The translations under genes were made by a program, and so were the position numbers. The notes below the pieces were generated by a model. That model did no database searches. It had not been told where the DNA came from and worked only from the letters and a program-made list of their open reading frames with translations. A stretch of 64,000 nucleotides of DNA from Streptantibioticus silvisoli (GTDB taxonomy: Bacteria; Actinomycetota; Actinomycetes; Streptomycetales; Streptomycetaceae): the NCBI RefSeq assembly GCF_027947535.2, contig NZ_JAAGKO020000002.1, positions 62,001 to 126,000 of the forward strand. Direction: 5' to 3'. Below are positions 35,905 through 44,682 of this stretch, one piece after another (positions within the stretch are counted from its first letter, which is position 1; every line of letters begins with the position of its first letter).

Positions 35905-35927
35905 GCTTTGTCGGTGTCCCACAAAGC
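35905..35927. promoter_or_regulatory. Candidate FasR operator upstream of fabD
   Basis: GCTTTGT (35905-35911), nine bases, ACAAAGC (35921-35927): a perfect 7-bp dyad in the 101-base spacer between fasR and fabD. FasR is known in Streptomyces to activate the fab operon by binding here. That this exact dyad is the site is my inference. Confidence 0.55.
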
Positions 35928-35940
35928 GCGCGGTGAACGG

Positions 35941-37167
35941 TCAGCGCGGGGAGGTGCCCGGGGAGAGCCGTCCGAGGATCAGGGCGATCCGCAGGGTGAA
36001 GGCGGAGCGCACGTCGGAGGGCGACCATCCGGTGACGTCGGTCACACGTCGCAGCCGGTAGCGCACGGTGTTGGGGTGGACGAAGAGCATCCGCGCGGCG
36101 CCCTCCAGCGAGGACGCCTGCTCCAGATAGACGCTCAGCGTCTCCAGCAGCGCCGACCCGGCCTCTTCCAGCGGTCTGTAGATCTCCTCCACCAACTGCT
36201 CGCGGGCCGCCGGATCTCCCGCCATCGCCCGTTCGGGCAGCAGGTCGTCCGCCAGCACCGGGCGCGGCGCGTCCGGCCAGGCCGCGCAGGCCCGCAGTCC
36301 GGCCGCCGCGGCCTGCGCGGACCGGCCGGCCGCCAGCAGGTCGCCGACCACCGGGCCGGCCACCACCGGGCCGGCCGCGAACGGTCCGATGAGGTCCTTC
36401 GCGGCCCGCAGCGGGTCGCCGGAGCCGCCGGCCACCACGACCAGCCGGGTACCGAGCACCCCGGTCAGCACCTGGAGCCTGGCGTGCCGGGCGGCCCGGC
36501 GGATCGCCTCCACCGTCAGCTCGCTGTCGCCGTCCGGCGCGGTGCCGAGCACCACGGCCACCTGGTCGGGCGACCGCCAGCCGAGCGCGGCGGCCCGGGA
36601 CAGCACGCCCTCGTCCGCCTCGCCGGACAGCACCGCGTTGACCACCAGCGACTCCAGCCGGGCGTCCCAGGCGCCGCGTGCCTCGGCGGCCTGCGCGTAG
36701 ACCTGCGCGGTGGCGAACGCGATCTCCCGGGCGTAGACCAGCAGGGCCTCGCGCAGTATCGACTCGTCGCCGGGGGCCGCGACCTCGTCGATGGCCGCCT
36801 CGACGACCTCGATGGTGGTGCGCACCATCTCCACCGTCTGGCGCAGCGAGATCGCCCGGGTCAGCTCGCGCGGCGCGGTGCCGAAGACGTCGGTGCTGAT
36901 CGCCTGCGGCGCCTCCGGGTGGCGGAACCACTCGGTGAACGCCGCGATGCCCGCCTGGGCCACCAGGCCGATCCACGACCGGTTCTCCGGCGGCATGGCC
37001 CGGTACCAGGACAGCTGCTCGTCCATCCGGGCGATCGCCGCCGCCGACAGCCGGCCGGAGGACTTCTCCAGCCTGCGCAGCGTCGCGCTGTGCGGATGCC
37101 CCTTCAGTGCGGCGGCGTCCGCCATCGGTGTGGGTGGCGTTGGCTTGGACGGAGTCGATTCGGGCAC
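35941..37167 (-). CDS. fasR: PucR-type regulator of fatty acid synthesis (FasR)
   Basis: In this protein of about 408 residues the N-terminal half is alpha-helical (RRLEKSSGRLSAAAIARMDE, QLSWYRAMPPENRSWIGLVA). The C-terminal part is the CdaR/PucR helix-turn-helix: LSVYLEQASSLEGAARMLFV, HPNTVRYRLRRVTDVTGW. Its position directly upstream of fabD identifies it as FasR, the activator that matches fatty acid synthesis to growth. I chose the GTG at 37167 (AGG eight bases upstream); ATG 37185 would add six residues. Confidence 0.88.
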   Translation of the reverse strand: MPESTPSKPTPPTPMADAAALKGHPHSATLRRLEKSSGRLSAAAIARMDEQLSWYRAMPPENRSWIGLVAQAGIAAFTEWFRHPEAPQAISTDVFGTAPRELTRAISLRQTVEMVRTTIEVVEAAIDEVAAPGDESILREALLVYAREIAFATAQVYAQAAEARGAWDARLESLVVNAVLSGEADEGVLSRAAALGWRSPDQVAVVLGTAPDGDSELTVEAIRRAARHARLQVLTGVLGTRLVVVAGGSGDPLRAAKDLIGPFAAGPVVAGPVVGDLLAAGRSAQAAAAGLRACAAWPDAPRPVLADDLLPERAMAGDPAAREQLVEEIYRPLEEAGSALLETLSVYLEQASSLEGAARMLFVHPNTVRYRLRRVTDVTGWSPSDVRSAFTLRIALILGRLSPGTSPR

Positions 37168-37238
37168 AGGACAAGCCTGCCTCATCGCCGGTGCGGCGCG
37201 CCGCCCGGCCCAGTGACTGGACACCGGATCGCCGTGCG

Positions 37239-37928
37239 CTACGGCCGGGCCGCGGCGGGCAGCGACCACAGCAGGTAGGCGGTGTCCGGCGCGTCCGGCT
37301 CGGCCGTCAGCTCCTCGGCGCCGGTCAGCCGGGCGGCGTCGCCGGGTTCGAGCCGGGGGCCGTCGGGGAGGGTGCCGTCCGGCCCGGTGCCGCCCAGCCG
37401 GACGGCGCCGCCCAGCACGTGCAGGTAGCCGAACGGGGCCGCCGGCACCGCGAGCCGCTCGCGGGCGACGGTGAGCGTGGCGCCGGGCAGCCGCGGCGGG
37501 CGGACCGGCGGGCCGTCCGGGCCGAAGGTGCCGTGCGCGGCCGGGCCGCCGGTGCGGGCGGGCTCCAGCCACATCTGCACGAAGCGGCACGGCCGGCCGG
37601 CGTCGGCGTTGGCCTCGGTGTGCCGTACCGCGGCGCCGGCGCTCAGCCACTGGCCGCTGCCGGCCGGGACGACCGTGTGGTGGCCGGCGTCGTCACGGTG
37701 TTCCAGGGCGCCCTCCAGGACCCAGGTGACGATCTCGACCTCGCGGTGGGTGTGCTCGGCGAACCCGGCGCCCGGCGCGAGCCACTCCTCGTTGCAGGCG
37801 GTCAGCGGGCCGTGCCGCAGGTTGCCGGGGTCGTAGTGGCCGCCGAAGGAGAACGCGTGGCGGGTGGTGATCCCGGCCGGCGGGTCGCCGCCGTGGTGGC
37901 GCCGGCCGGCGCGGGTGACGTCGATCAC
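37239..37928 (-). CDS. Pirin-family protein
   Basis: The 229-residue bicupin has the pirin metal-binding segment HTHREVEIVTWVLEGALEHR in the N-terminal cupin, and LHVLGGAVRL in the shorter C-terminal cupin. Bacterial pirins may oxidise flavonols or modulate enzymes such as pyruvate dehydrogenase; the role here is open. The GTG at 37928 lies two bases after the serine hydrolase stop, so the two genes form an operon. Confidence 0.85.
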   Translation of the reverse strand: MIDVTRAGRRHHGGDPPAGITTRHAFSFGGHYDPGNLRHGPLTACNEEWLAPGAGFAEHTHREVEIVTWVLEGALEHRDDAGHHTVVPAGSGQWLSAGAAVRHTEANADAGRPCRFVQMWLEPARTGGPAAHGTFGPDGPPVRPPRLPGATLTVARERLAVPAAPFGYLHVLGGAVRLGGTGPDGTLPDGPRLEPGDAARLTGAEELTAEPDAPDTAYLLWSLPAAARP

Positions 37929-37930
37929 GG

Positions 37931-38743
37931 CTACCGCAGTTCCGCGAGCACCGCGTCGGTCAGCTTCGGCCACAGCGGCAGCGCCCAGGGGCCGAAGTCG
38001 CGGTCGGTCAGGCAGACGCAGGCGGCGCCGGCGACCGGGTCGGCCCACAGGAAGGTGCCGGACTGGCCGAAGTGGCCGAAGGTCGCCGGGGAGGACGAAC
38101 CGCCGGTCCAGTGCGGGGACTTGGAGTCGCGGATCTCGAAGCCCAGCCCCCAGTCGTTGGTGGGCTGGTTGCCGTAGCCGGGCAGTACGCCGCGCAGGCC
38201 GGGGAAGGCCACCGAGGTCGCCTCGGCGTGGGTGGCCGGCGCGATCAGCCGGGGGGCGAGCAGTTCGGCGGCGAACCGGGTCAGGTCGGCGACGGTGGAG
38301 ACCGCGCCGGAGGCCGGCGAGCCGGCCAGCTCGCTGTCGCGCATCCCCAGCGGTTCGAGCACCGCCTCGCGCAGGTAGGCGGTGAACGGTATCTCGGTGG
38401 CCCGCTCCACGTGGTCGGCCAGCACCTCGAACCCGGTGTTGGAGTACAGCCGCCGGTCGGCGGGCTTGGCCATCACCCGGTCGTCGTCGAAGGACAGCCC
38501 GCTGGCGTGCGCCAGCAGGTGCCGCACCGTCGAGCCCTCCGGGCCGGCCGGCTCGTCGAGCTCGACGGCGCCCTCCTCGACGGCCACCAGCACCGCGTAG
38601 GCGGTCAGCGGCTTGGTGACCGACGCCAGGGCGAAGCGGTGGGTGACCGGGCCGTGCGATCCGGCCACCGTCCCGTCGGCCCGCACCACCGCCGCCGCGG
38701 TGGTGGTGACCGGCCACTCCTGCATCAGGCGCAAGCTCTCCAT
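37931..38743 (-). CDS. Beta-lactamase-fold serine hydrolase
   Basis: The 270-residue protein has the class C/DD-peptidase motifs: nucleophile ASVTKPL (SxxK), YSNTGFEVL (YxN) and GHFGQSGTFLW (HxG). There is no signal peptide, so it is probably cytoplasmic and closer to esterases of family VIII than to a secreted beta-lactamase. ATG 38743 is supported by TACGCT (38757 to 38752 on this strand) eight bases upstream, a leaderless arrangement. It is co-transcribed with the pirin gene. Confidence 0.85.
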   Translation of the reverse strand: MESLRLMQEWPVTTTAAAVVRADGTVAGSHGPVTHRFALASVTKPLTAYAVLVAVEEGAVELDEPAGPEGSTVRHLLAHASGLSFDDDRVMAKPADRRLYSNTGFEVLADHVERATEIPFTAYLREAVLEPLGMRDSELAGSPASGAVSTVADLTRFAAELLAPRLIAPATHAEATSVAFPGLRGVLPGYGNQPTNDWGLGFEIRDSKSPHWTGGSSSPATFGHFGQSGTFLWADPVAGAACVCLTDRDFGPWALPLWPKLTDAVLAELR

Positions 38744-38809
38744 GACCGCCGAGCGTATCGGCACCGGCCGGGCCGCAGGTCGCCGCCCGGCCACGGCGGC
38801 GGGGCCGGC

Positions 38810-38840
38810 TTGCCTAGAGTGCGCTCAAGGTATTTAGCGT
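38810..38840 (+). promoter_or_regulatory. MerR-type promoter with a 19-bp spacer
   Basis: TTGCCT (38810-38815) and TAGCGT (38835-38840) are separated by 19 bp, the stretched spacing typical of promoters that MerR regulators untwist. An imperfect dyad CCTAGAG-TGCG-CTCAAGG lies across the -35 and spacer. It drives the merR-like gene at 38878 and probably the aldo/keto reductase. Confidence 0.75.
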
Positions 38841-38877
38841 GGAGACGCCGGCTGGACGGCAGGGAAGGCGGTAGCGC

Positions 38878-39348
38878 ATGACGGTCACCGACACACCGGG
38901 CGCCACGGGCCGCGCCCGCACGGTCCCCAAGCCGGTGCGGGCGACCATCGGCCGGCCCCGGCCGCAGGCGCGGGACCAATACACCATCAGTGAAGTCGTC
39001 GCCTACACCGGCCTGAGCGCGCACACTCTGCGCTGGTACGAGCGGATCGGCCTGATGCCGCACATCGACCGCACGCACACCGGCCAGCGCCGCTACAGCG
39101 ACCAGGACCTGGACTGGCTGGACTTCGTCGCCAAGCTGCGGCTGACCGGCATGCCGGTGGCCGACATGGTCCGGTACGCCGAACTCGTCCGCGAGGGCGG
39201 GCACACCTACCGCGAGCGGCTCGAACTGCTCGTCGCGCACCGCGAGGACGTCCGGCGCCGGGTCGCCGAACTGCGTGACACCCTGGGCGTCCTCGACTTC
39301 AAGATCGATTTCTACGCTGGTGCCGAACCGGCGCCGGAGAGGCACTGA
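38878..39348 (+). CDS. MerR-family transcriptional regulator
   Basis: The 156-residue protein has its winged HTH at residues 37-105: YTISEVVAYTGLSAHTLRWY, ERIGLM...RRYSDQDLDWLDFVAKLRLTG. A coiled-coil dimer helix follows (RERLELLVAHREDVRRRVAEL). It has no cysteine cluster for metals, so it likely senses a small molecule or redox state, like the Streptomyces regulators next to aldo/keto reductases. The ATG is at 38878. The AKR gene begins seven bases after its stop. Confidence 0.9.
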   Translation: MTVTDTPGATGRARTVPKPVRATIGRPRPQARDQYTISEVVAYTGLSAHTLRWYERIGLMPHIDRTHTGQRRYSDQDLDWLDFVAKLRLTGMPVADMVRYAELVREGGHTYRERLELLVAHREDVRRRVAELRDTLGVLDFKIDFYAGAEPAPERH

Positions 39349-39355
39349 TCACTTC

Positions 39356-40381
39356 ATGACCACCGAGAAGATCGCCACCGTCCCGCTCGGCACCGACGGC
39401 CCGCCGGTCGGCGTGCAGGGCCTGGGCTGCATGGGCATCAGCGAGTTCTACGGGGACACCGACGAGGCCGCCGCGCGCGACACCCTCGAAGCGGCGCTGG
39501 AGGCCGGCGTCACGCTGTTCGACACCGCCGACATCTACGGCAGCGGCGCCAACGAGGAGTTCCTGGCGCCGTTCGTCGCCGCGCACCGCGACGCGATCAC
39601 GCTGGCCACCAAGTTCGGCATCAAGCGCAAGGCCGACGACCCGCACTACCGCGGCATCGGCAACGACCCGGCGTACATCCGCCAGGCCGTCGACGCCAGC
39701 CTGAAGCGGCTGGGCACCGACGTCATCGACCTGTACTACATGCACCGCCGCGACCCCTCGGTGCCGCTGGCCGACGCGGTCGGCGCGATGGCGGAGCTGG
39801 TGGCGGCCGGCAAGGTGCGCCACCTGGGCCTGTCGGAGGTCACCGGCGAGGAACTGCGCGAGGCGCACGCCGTGCACCCGATCGCCGCGCTCCAGTCGGA
39901 GTGGTCGGTCTTCAGCCGGGACGTGGAGATCTCCGCGGTCGGCGCCGCCGCCGAGCTGGGCGTCGCCCTGGTGCCGTACTCCCCGCTCGGCCGCGGCTTC
40001 CTGACCGGGTCGTTCGCCGATGCCGGCTCCGAACTCGCCGCGAACGACTTCCGCCGCTTCCAGCCGCGGTTCACCGGTGAGAACGCCAAGGCCAACGGCG
40101 CGCTGCTCCAGCCGCTGCGCGACATCGCCGCCGCGCACGACGCCACCGCGGCGCAGATCGCGCTGGCCTGGGTGCACAGCCGCGGCCGGGTCCACGGCCT
40201 GAGCGCGGTCGTGCCGATCCCGGGCACCCGCAAGCGCTCGCGGCTGCTGGAGAACACCGCGGCGAGCCGGATCACCCTGACCGCCGCCGAACTGGCGCTG
40301 CTGGAGCCGCTGGCCGGCCAGGTGGCGGGCGACCGCTACCCGGACATGTCCAGCACCTCGGCGGCCCGCGAGAAGAGCTGA
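39356..40381 (+). CDS. Aldo/keto reductase
   Basis: The 341-residue TIM-barrel reductase has the AKR catalytic tetrad in place: D and Y in LFDTADIYGSGANEE, K in ATKFGIKRK, and H in DLYYMHRRDP. VPIPGTRKRSRLLEN is the C-terminal NADPH-binding signature. It resembles the AKR11/13 group that reduces quinone-like or keto compounds. It is in an operon with the upstream MerR regulator, which probably induces it. Confidence 0.92.
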   Translation: MTTEKIATVPLGTDGPPVGVQGLGCMGISEFYGDTDEAAARDTLEAALEAGVTLFDTADIYGSGANEEFLAPFVAAHRDAITLATKFGIKRKADDPHYRGIGNDPAYIRQAVDASLKRLGTDVIDLYYMHRRDPSVPLADAVGAMAELVAAGKVRHLGLSEVTGEELREAHAVHPIAALQSEWSVFSRDVEISAVGAAAELGVALVPYSPLGRGFLTGSFADAGSELAANDFRRFQPRFTGENAKANGALLQPLRDIAAAHDATAAQIALAWVHSRGRVHGLSAVVPIPGTRKRSRLLENTAASRITLTAAELALLEPLAGQVAGDRYPDMSSTSAAREKS

Positions 40382-40403
40382 CCGCACGCCGGGCGGGCGC
40401 CGC

Positions 40404-40769
40404 TCAGCCCCGCCCGGCGTCCTTCGGCCCGGCGGCGTCGAAGGCACGGACCAGCCGTTTGGGCGCGGTGGAGCGCCAGGCCTCGGTCAGCAGCTCGCGC
40501 AGCTCGTCGGGGCCGATCCGCTCCAGCGCGACGCGCACCCAGCCGAACCGGCCGACGTAGGGCGCCACGGAGAACGTCAGGGGGTCGGCGGCCAGGAGTT
40601 CGGCCTGCTCCTCCTTGGCCGCCTTCACCGTCACGTGCGCCGAGCCGGGCGAGCCGACCGCGAACATCTTGTCGTTGACCCGCAGGGTGTGGTCGCTGCC
40701 CCAGGTGACGCGTTCCTCGGCCGACGGCAGCGCCAGGCCCGCCGCCAGGAACTCCTCGTAGCTCACCAC
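40404..40769 (-). CDS. MmcQ/YjbR-family protein
   Basis: The 121-residue single-domain protein begins VVSYEEFLAAGLALPSAEER and continues TWGSDHTLRVNDKMFAVGS, which is the MmcQ/YjbR (DUF419) fold, often annotated as DNA-binding without proof. Two in-frame GTG codons are possible; 40769 has GGAGG nine bases upstream. It converges with the aldo/keto reductase and lies 23 bases downstream of the alpha/beta hydrolase gene, possibly in one transcript with it. Confidence 0.82.
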   Translation of the reverse strand: MVSYEEFLAAGLALPSAEERVTWGSDHTLRVNDKMFAVGSPGSAHVTVKAAKEEQAELLAADPLTFSVAPYVGRFGWVRVALERIGPDELRELLTEAWRSTAPKRLVRAFDAAGPKDAGRG

Positions 40770-40792
40770 TGGTCGCTGCCTCCAACGCTCCG

Positions 40793-42061
40793 TCAGGCCG
40801 TGCTCGTGCCCGCCGCGCAGTCCGCGTCGTCGGACGCGCACCGCACCGCGGCGTACCGGCCCAGCGCTATCCGGGTGAAGTTGCGCAGGCTCTCGGTGCC
40901 GGCGGCGAAGTAGCCGGTGTGCTGCTGGGCGCCGGCCGCCGAGATGATCCGGGCGCCGAAGGCGGGGGAGACCGGGTCGGCGCCGTGGCCGACGCCGGCC
41001 ACCTCCACGTACGGCACGTCCTGGATCCAGTCGGTGGCGTCGCGGGCGGCCCACACCCGGGCGCTGGTGTGCAGCGCGGCGACGTCGCGGGCCCGCATGC
41101 CGGGGCTGCCGTAGACCGCGATGTCGGTGACCTTCCGCTGCGGCAGCCGGGCGGCGCCCACCCCGCACAGCACCGAGCCGTAGGAGTGGCAGAACAGCTG
41201 GACGCTGGTGCGGGCCGGCAGCGAGCGCACCAGGGTGTTGAGCCGGACCGCGCCGGCCTCGGCCATCGTGCCGATGGAGGCGTCCAGGCCGATGCCCACC
41301 GGCGCGGTGTAGTCCGCCCAGGCGATGGTGGCGTACCCGCCGTGCGGGGCGGCGTCGTGCTCGGAGGCGTACAGCGCCCGGGCCATGCCGTCCGGGGTGG
41401 AGTACGGCTTGACGCTCTTTTCGAACGTCATGACGTCGGTGTCCACCCCCGGCACCACGATCGCGGTGCGGCGGGCGGTGTCGAGGTCGCCGAAGACCTC
41501 GGCGACCCGGCCCTGGCCGCTGGGGTCGAAGGCCAGGATCTGCCGTCCGGGGGCGGCCAGGTCGGCGTACCGGTCGGCGAGCTTCAGCGCGCTGACCCGG
41601 CCGTCCTGGGTGAGGTCGACCGCGTGCGAGCGGTGCAGCTCGTCGGTCCGCGCCTGCCGCAGGGCGGTGCGGTTGGCCCGGTAGCGCAGGGTCACCGGGG
41701 CGCCGGCCAGGTTGCCGACCACCAGCGGGTAGCGGTCGGCGAGCCGGCGGCGCTGGGTGGCGGTCAGCCCGGCGAAGAACCTGCCCACGGCGCCGGCCGT
41801 GCTGTGGTCGGGGTTGGGCAGCCGGCGGCCGGCCACCGATCCGTGCAGCCAGGCGGAGACCGCGGCGGCCCGCGGGTCCTGGGGAGGTCTTTGGTGGCGC
41901 ATGGCCGTCCAGCCGCTCGTGGCGAGCAGGACGAAGACCACCATCACGGCCAGCGCGGCTCGCCCCGGCGAGGTCAGGTCCTGCGCTATGACGCGCAGCC
42001 AGTACCAGCCGAGGGAACGCGGGGAGGGGGGAGCGCCAACGCGCTCGTCGAAGAGATTCAC
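40793..42061 (-). CDS. Alpha/beta hydrolase (DUF1023 type), membrane-anchored
   Basis: The 422-residue protein has one membrane segment near residues 35-52 (AALAVMVVFVLLATSGW), then an alpha/beta hydrolase of the DUF1023 group: IVVPGVDTDVMTFEKSVKP, the nucleophile LFCHSYGSVLCG and GVGHGADPVS near the end. Substrates are unknown; the group is common in Streptomyces. I chose the GTG at 42061 because a TATCGT -10 box lies eight bases before it (leaderless). ATG 42160 would add 33 residues that extend back through this promoter. Confidence 0.82.
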   Translation of the reverse strand: MNLFDERVGAPPSPRSLGWYWLRVIAQDLTSPGRAALAVMVVFVLLATSGWTAMRHQRPPQDPRAAAVSAWLHGSVAGRRLPNPDHSTAGAVGRFFAGLTATQRRRLADRYPLVVGNLAGAPVTLRYRANRTALRQARTDELHRSHAVDLTQDGRVSALKLADRYADLAAPGRQILAFDPSGQGRVAEVFGDLDTARRTAIVVPGVDTDVMTFEKSVKPYSTPDGMARALYASEHDAAPHGGYATIAWADYTAPVGIGLDASIGTMAEAGAVRLNTLVRSLPARTSVQLFCHSYGSVLCGVGAARLPQRKVTDIAVYGSPGMRARDVAALHTSARVWAARDATDWIQDVPYVEVAGVGHGADPVSPAFGARIISAAGAQQHTGYFAAGTESLRNFTRIALGRYAAVRCASDDADCAAGTSTA

Positions 42062-42218
42062 CGCTGGCCACGATAGGAGACTTTCGTGGGAGGTCGTGAA
42101 TCCGGTGACGTACGTCACGTTTGCTCGCTCGTGAACGGTGCCTGGCTGGCGCGAAATCACCGCTCGCTGTCCAATTTTGACAACATGTGGGGTAATTTAC
42201 CCCGCTGTCAAGGCCGCG

Positions 42219-42890
42219 TCACGAAGCCCGCCAGCCGCCGAGCAGTTCGGGTCCGAAAACCGCGAGATGCCGCTCCAGACTGCGGCGCATCGTCTCCGGA
42301 CTGACGTCCGCGTGCTGCCCCCAGGCCTGCGAGGCGGTGCGCACCACCCCGCTGAAGGCGGCCACCAGCACCTGCGGGCGCAGGTCGGTGCGCGGGTCGA
42401 GGCCCTCCCGGCGGGCGACCACCTCGGTGATGCGCTGCTCCAACTGGGCCTGGCGGCGCAGCCGGACGGCCAGCAGCGCCGGGGTGGACTCCACCACCTG
42501 GTACATCCGCATGTGCAGTTCGGCCGGTACGAGTTCGTGGACGGCCGCGAACAACTCCTGCCAGGTCTCGCGGATCGCGCCGCGCAGCGCCTCCATCGGC
42601 GCCTCGTGCGCCGGGCGGTCCCGCACCGCCGCCACGTAGTGCTCCTCGACGATCTCGTCCACCACGAAGGCCGCGTCCTCCTTGCCGGCGAAGTACCGGA
42701 AGAACGTGCGCTGCGAGACGTCGACCCGGTCCGCGATGGCGTCGACGGTGGTGGCCTCGTACCCCTGGGTGGTGAACAGCTCCATCGCGGCGCGGGCCAG
42801 TGCGCCCCGGGTGCGCTGCTTCTTGCGTTCGCGCAGGCCGGTGACGCAGGACGGAGCGCGTCTCCCGGCGCCTGGAACGGTGTTGGTCAT
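42219..42890 (-). CDS. TetR-family repressor
   Basis: The 223-residue protein has an N-terminal HTH ERKKQRTRGALARAAMELFT, TVDAIADRVDVSQRTFFRYF and a variable ligand-binding C-terminal part. It is transcribed divergently from an MFS pump, and two short inverted repeats lie in between, the classical arrangement of a drug-responsive repressor that controls itself and the pump. The ATG at 42890 follows AGAGAGG. Confidence 0.92.
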   Translation of the reverse strand: MTNTVPGAGRRAPSCVTGLRERKKQRTRGALARAAMELFTTQGYEATTVDAIADRVDVSQRTFFRYFAGKEDAAFVVDEIVEEHYVAAVRDRPAHEAPMEALRGAIRETWQELFAAVHELVPAELHMRMYQVVESTPALLAVRLRRQAQLEQRITEVVARREGLDPRTDLRPQVLVAAFSGVVRTASQAWGQHADVSPETMRRSLERHLAVFGPELLGGWRAS

Positions 42891-42925
42891 GGCCTCTCTT
42901 CTCCCTGTGCGCCACCCGCTGTGTG

Positions 42926-42983
42926 TGACACATCTGTCAGTGACCGGCAAGTGAACATGTTAGTCAATTGTCAGCGACTGACA
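42926..42983. promoter_or_regulatory. Two candidate TetR operators in the divergent spacer
   Basis: TGACA-CATC-TGTCA (42926-42939) and TGTCAG-CGA-CTGACA (42969-42983) share the half-site TGTCA. The second abuts the pump's -10 box TAAACT (42984-42989), so a bound repressor would block it. The first lies within 50 bases of the tetR start. Confidence 0.65.
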
Positions 42984-42995
42984 TAAACTCCCCGC

Positions 42996-44591
42996 ATGAC
43001 CCAAGCCTCCACCATCGCCGACCGCGCCCCGGACGGGACCAAGCCCCGCTCCCCGCTGCGCGGCCACCCCTGGCTCACTCTCTTCTCGGTAGCGATCGGC
43101 GTGATGATGGTGGCGCTGGACGCCACCATCGTCGCGGTCGCGAACCCGGCCATCCAGGAACACCTGCACGCCTCGCTCGCCGACGTGCAGTGGATCACGA
43201 ACGGCTACCTGCTCGCGCTCGCCGTCACCCTGATAACCGCCGGCAAGCTCGGCGACCTGTTCGGCCACCGCCAGACGTTCCTGATCGGCATCGCCGGCTT
43301 CGCGCTCACCTCCGGCCTGATCGGACTGTCCCACGGCGTCACCGCCGTCATCGCGCTGCGCGTCTTCCAGGGCCTGTTCGGCGCCCTGCTGCAACCCGCC
43401 GCCCTCGGCCTGCTGCGCGCCACCTTCCCGGCGGAGAAGCTCAACACCGCCATCGGCATCTGGGGCGCGGTCATCGGCGCCTCCACCGCGGCCGGCCCGA
43501 TCATCGGCGGCCTGCTGGTCGAGCACGCCAACTGGCAGTCGGTCTTCTACATCAACGTCCCCGTCGGCGCGATCGCCCTGGTCTTCGGCCTGCTGGTGCT
43601 GAAGGACCAGCGCGCCGCGAACGCGCCGCGCTCCTTCGACATCCCCGGCATCGTCCTGCTGTCCAGCGCGATGTTCTGCCTGATCTGGGGCCTGATCAAG
43701 GCCCCCGCGTGGGGCTGGGGCGACGCCGGCACCCTGATGTTCCTCATCGGCGCGGTCGTGCTCTTCGCGGCCTTCGGCTTCTGGGAGACCCGGTCGGCCG
43801 AACCGCTCATCCCGCTGGGCCTGTTCCGCTCCGTGCCGCTGACCGCCGGCACCGTGCTGATGGTGCTGATGGCCTTCGCCTTCATGGGCGGGCTGTTCTT
43901 CGTCACCTTCTACCTGCAGAACGTGCACGGCTTCAGCCCGGTCTCCAGCGGCGTCCACCTGCTGCCGCTCACCGGCATGATGATCGTCGGATCGCCGGTC
44001 GCCGGCATGCTCATCACCCGGTGGGGCCCGCGCATCCCGCTGGTCGGCGGCATGCTGTTCACCACCGTCGCCATGATCGGCATGTCCCAGCTCACCCCGG
44101 ACACCGGCAGCGGCGTCACCTGCCTGTGGTTCGCGCTGCTCGGCCTCGGCCTCGCCCCGGTCATGGTGGGCGCCACCGAGGTCATCGTCGGCAACGCCCC
44201 GCTGGAACTGGCCGGAGTGGCCGGCGGACTCCAGCAGTCCGCCATGCAGGTCGGCGGCAGCCTGGGCACCGCCGTCCTCGGCGCGATCATGGCCGCCCGG
44301 GTCGACCACCTCCTGCCGCACAACTGGGCCGCCGCCCACCTGCCCGCGATGTCCGCCGCCCAGCAGGCCCAGGCCTCCGGCGCGGTCTCCGTCGGTGTCG
44401 CCCCGGTGCCGCCGAACACCACCCCGGCCGCCGCCCGGCTCATCACCGGCGTCGCCCACCACACCTTCGTCTCCGGCATGACGCTGTCCTTCGGCGTCGC
44501 CGCCGCGGTCGCCGCCGTCGCCGCGGTCGTCGCCGTCTTCACCAAGCGCGGCGCCAACGCCGACGCGGCCCCCGGCGGCGCGCACATCTGA
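42996..44591 (+). CDS. MFS drug transporter, DHA2 family
   Basis: The 531-residue pump has about 14 membrane segments. It has GVMMVALDATIVAVANPAIQ in TM1, the GKLGDLFGHRQTFLIG loop, and VEHANWQSVFYINVPVGAIA in TM5-6, the hallmarks of EmrB/QacA-type exporters. Near the C-terminus is a periplasmic loop of about 70 residues (LLPHNWAAAHLPAMSAAQQA). TAAACT six bases before the ATG indicates a leaderless transcript. It is controlled by the divergent TetR protein (inferred). Confidence 0.92.
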   Translation: MTQASTIADRAPDGTKPRSPLRGHPWLTLFSVAIGVMMVALDATIVAVANPAIQEHLHASLADVQWITNGYLLALAVTLITAGKLGDLFGHRQTFLIGIAGFALTSGLIGLSHGVTAVIALRVFQGLFGALLQPAALGLLRATFPAEKLNTAIGIWGAVIGASTAAGPIIGGLLVEHANWQSVFYINVPVGAIALVFGLLVLKDQRAANAPRSFDIPGIVLLSSAMFCLIWGLIKAPAWGWGDAGTLMFLIGAVVLFAAFGFWETRSAEPLIPLGLFRSVPLTAGTVLMVLMAFAFMGGLFFVTFYLQNVHGFSPVSSGVHLLPLTGMMIVGSPVAGMLITRWGPRIPLVGGMLFTTVAMIGMSQLTPDTGSGVTCLWFALLGLGLAPVMVGATEVIVGNAPLELAGVAGGLQQSAMQVGGSLGTAVLGAIMAARVDHLLPHNWAAAHLPAMSAAQQAQASGAVSVGVAPVPPNTTPAAARLITGVAHHTFVSGMTLSFGVAAAVAAVAAVVAVFTKRGANADAAPGGAHI

Positions 44592-44682
44592 CGCCACCCG
44601 GCGGGCTGATCGTCCGACATATCACCGCCGTGCGGGGGTAGACGCCGCGTCGAGGCCGTTGGACGACCTTATGGAGGCAGAC

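Noticed and set aside
36032-36046. GTGACGTCGGTCACA, a CRP-like palindrome
   Set aside because: It lies inside the 3' coding part of fasR, away from any promoter, and the bases are explained by codons. I consider it chance.
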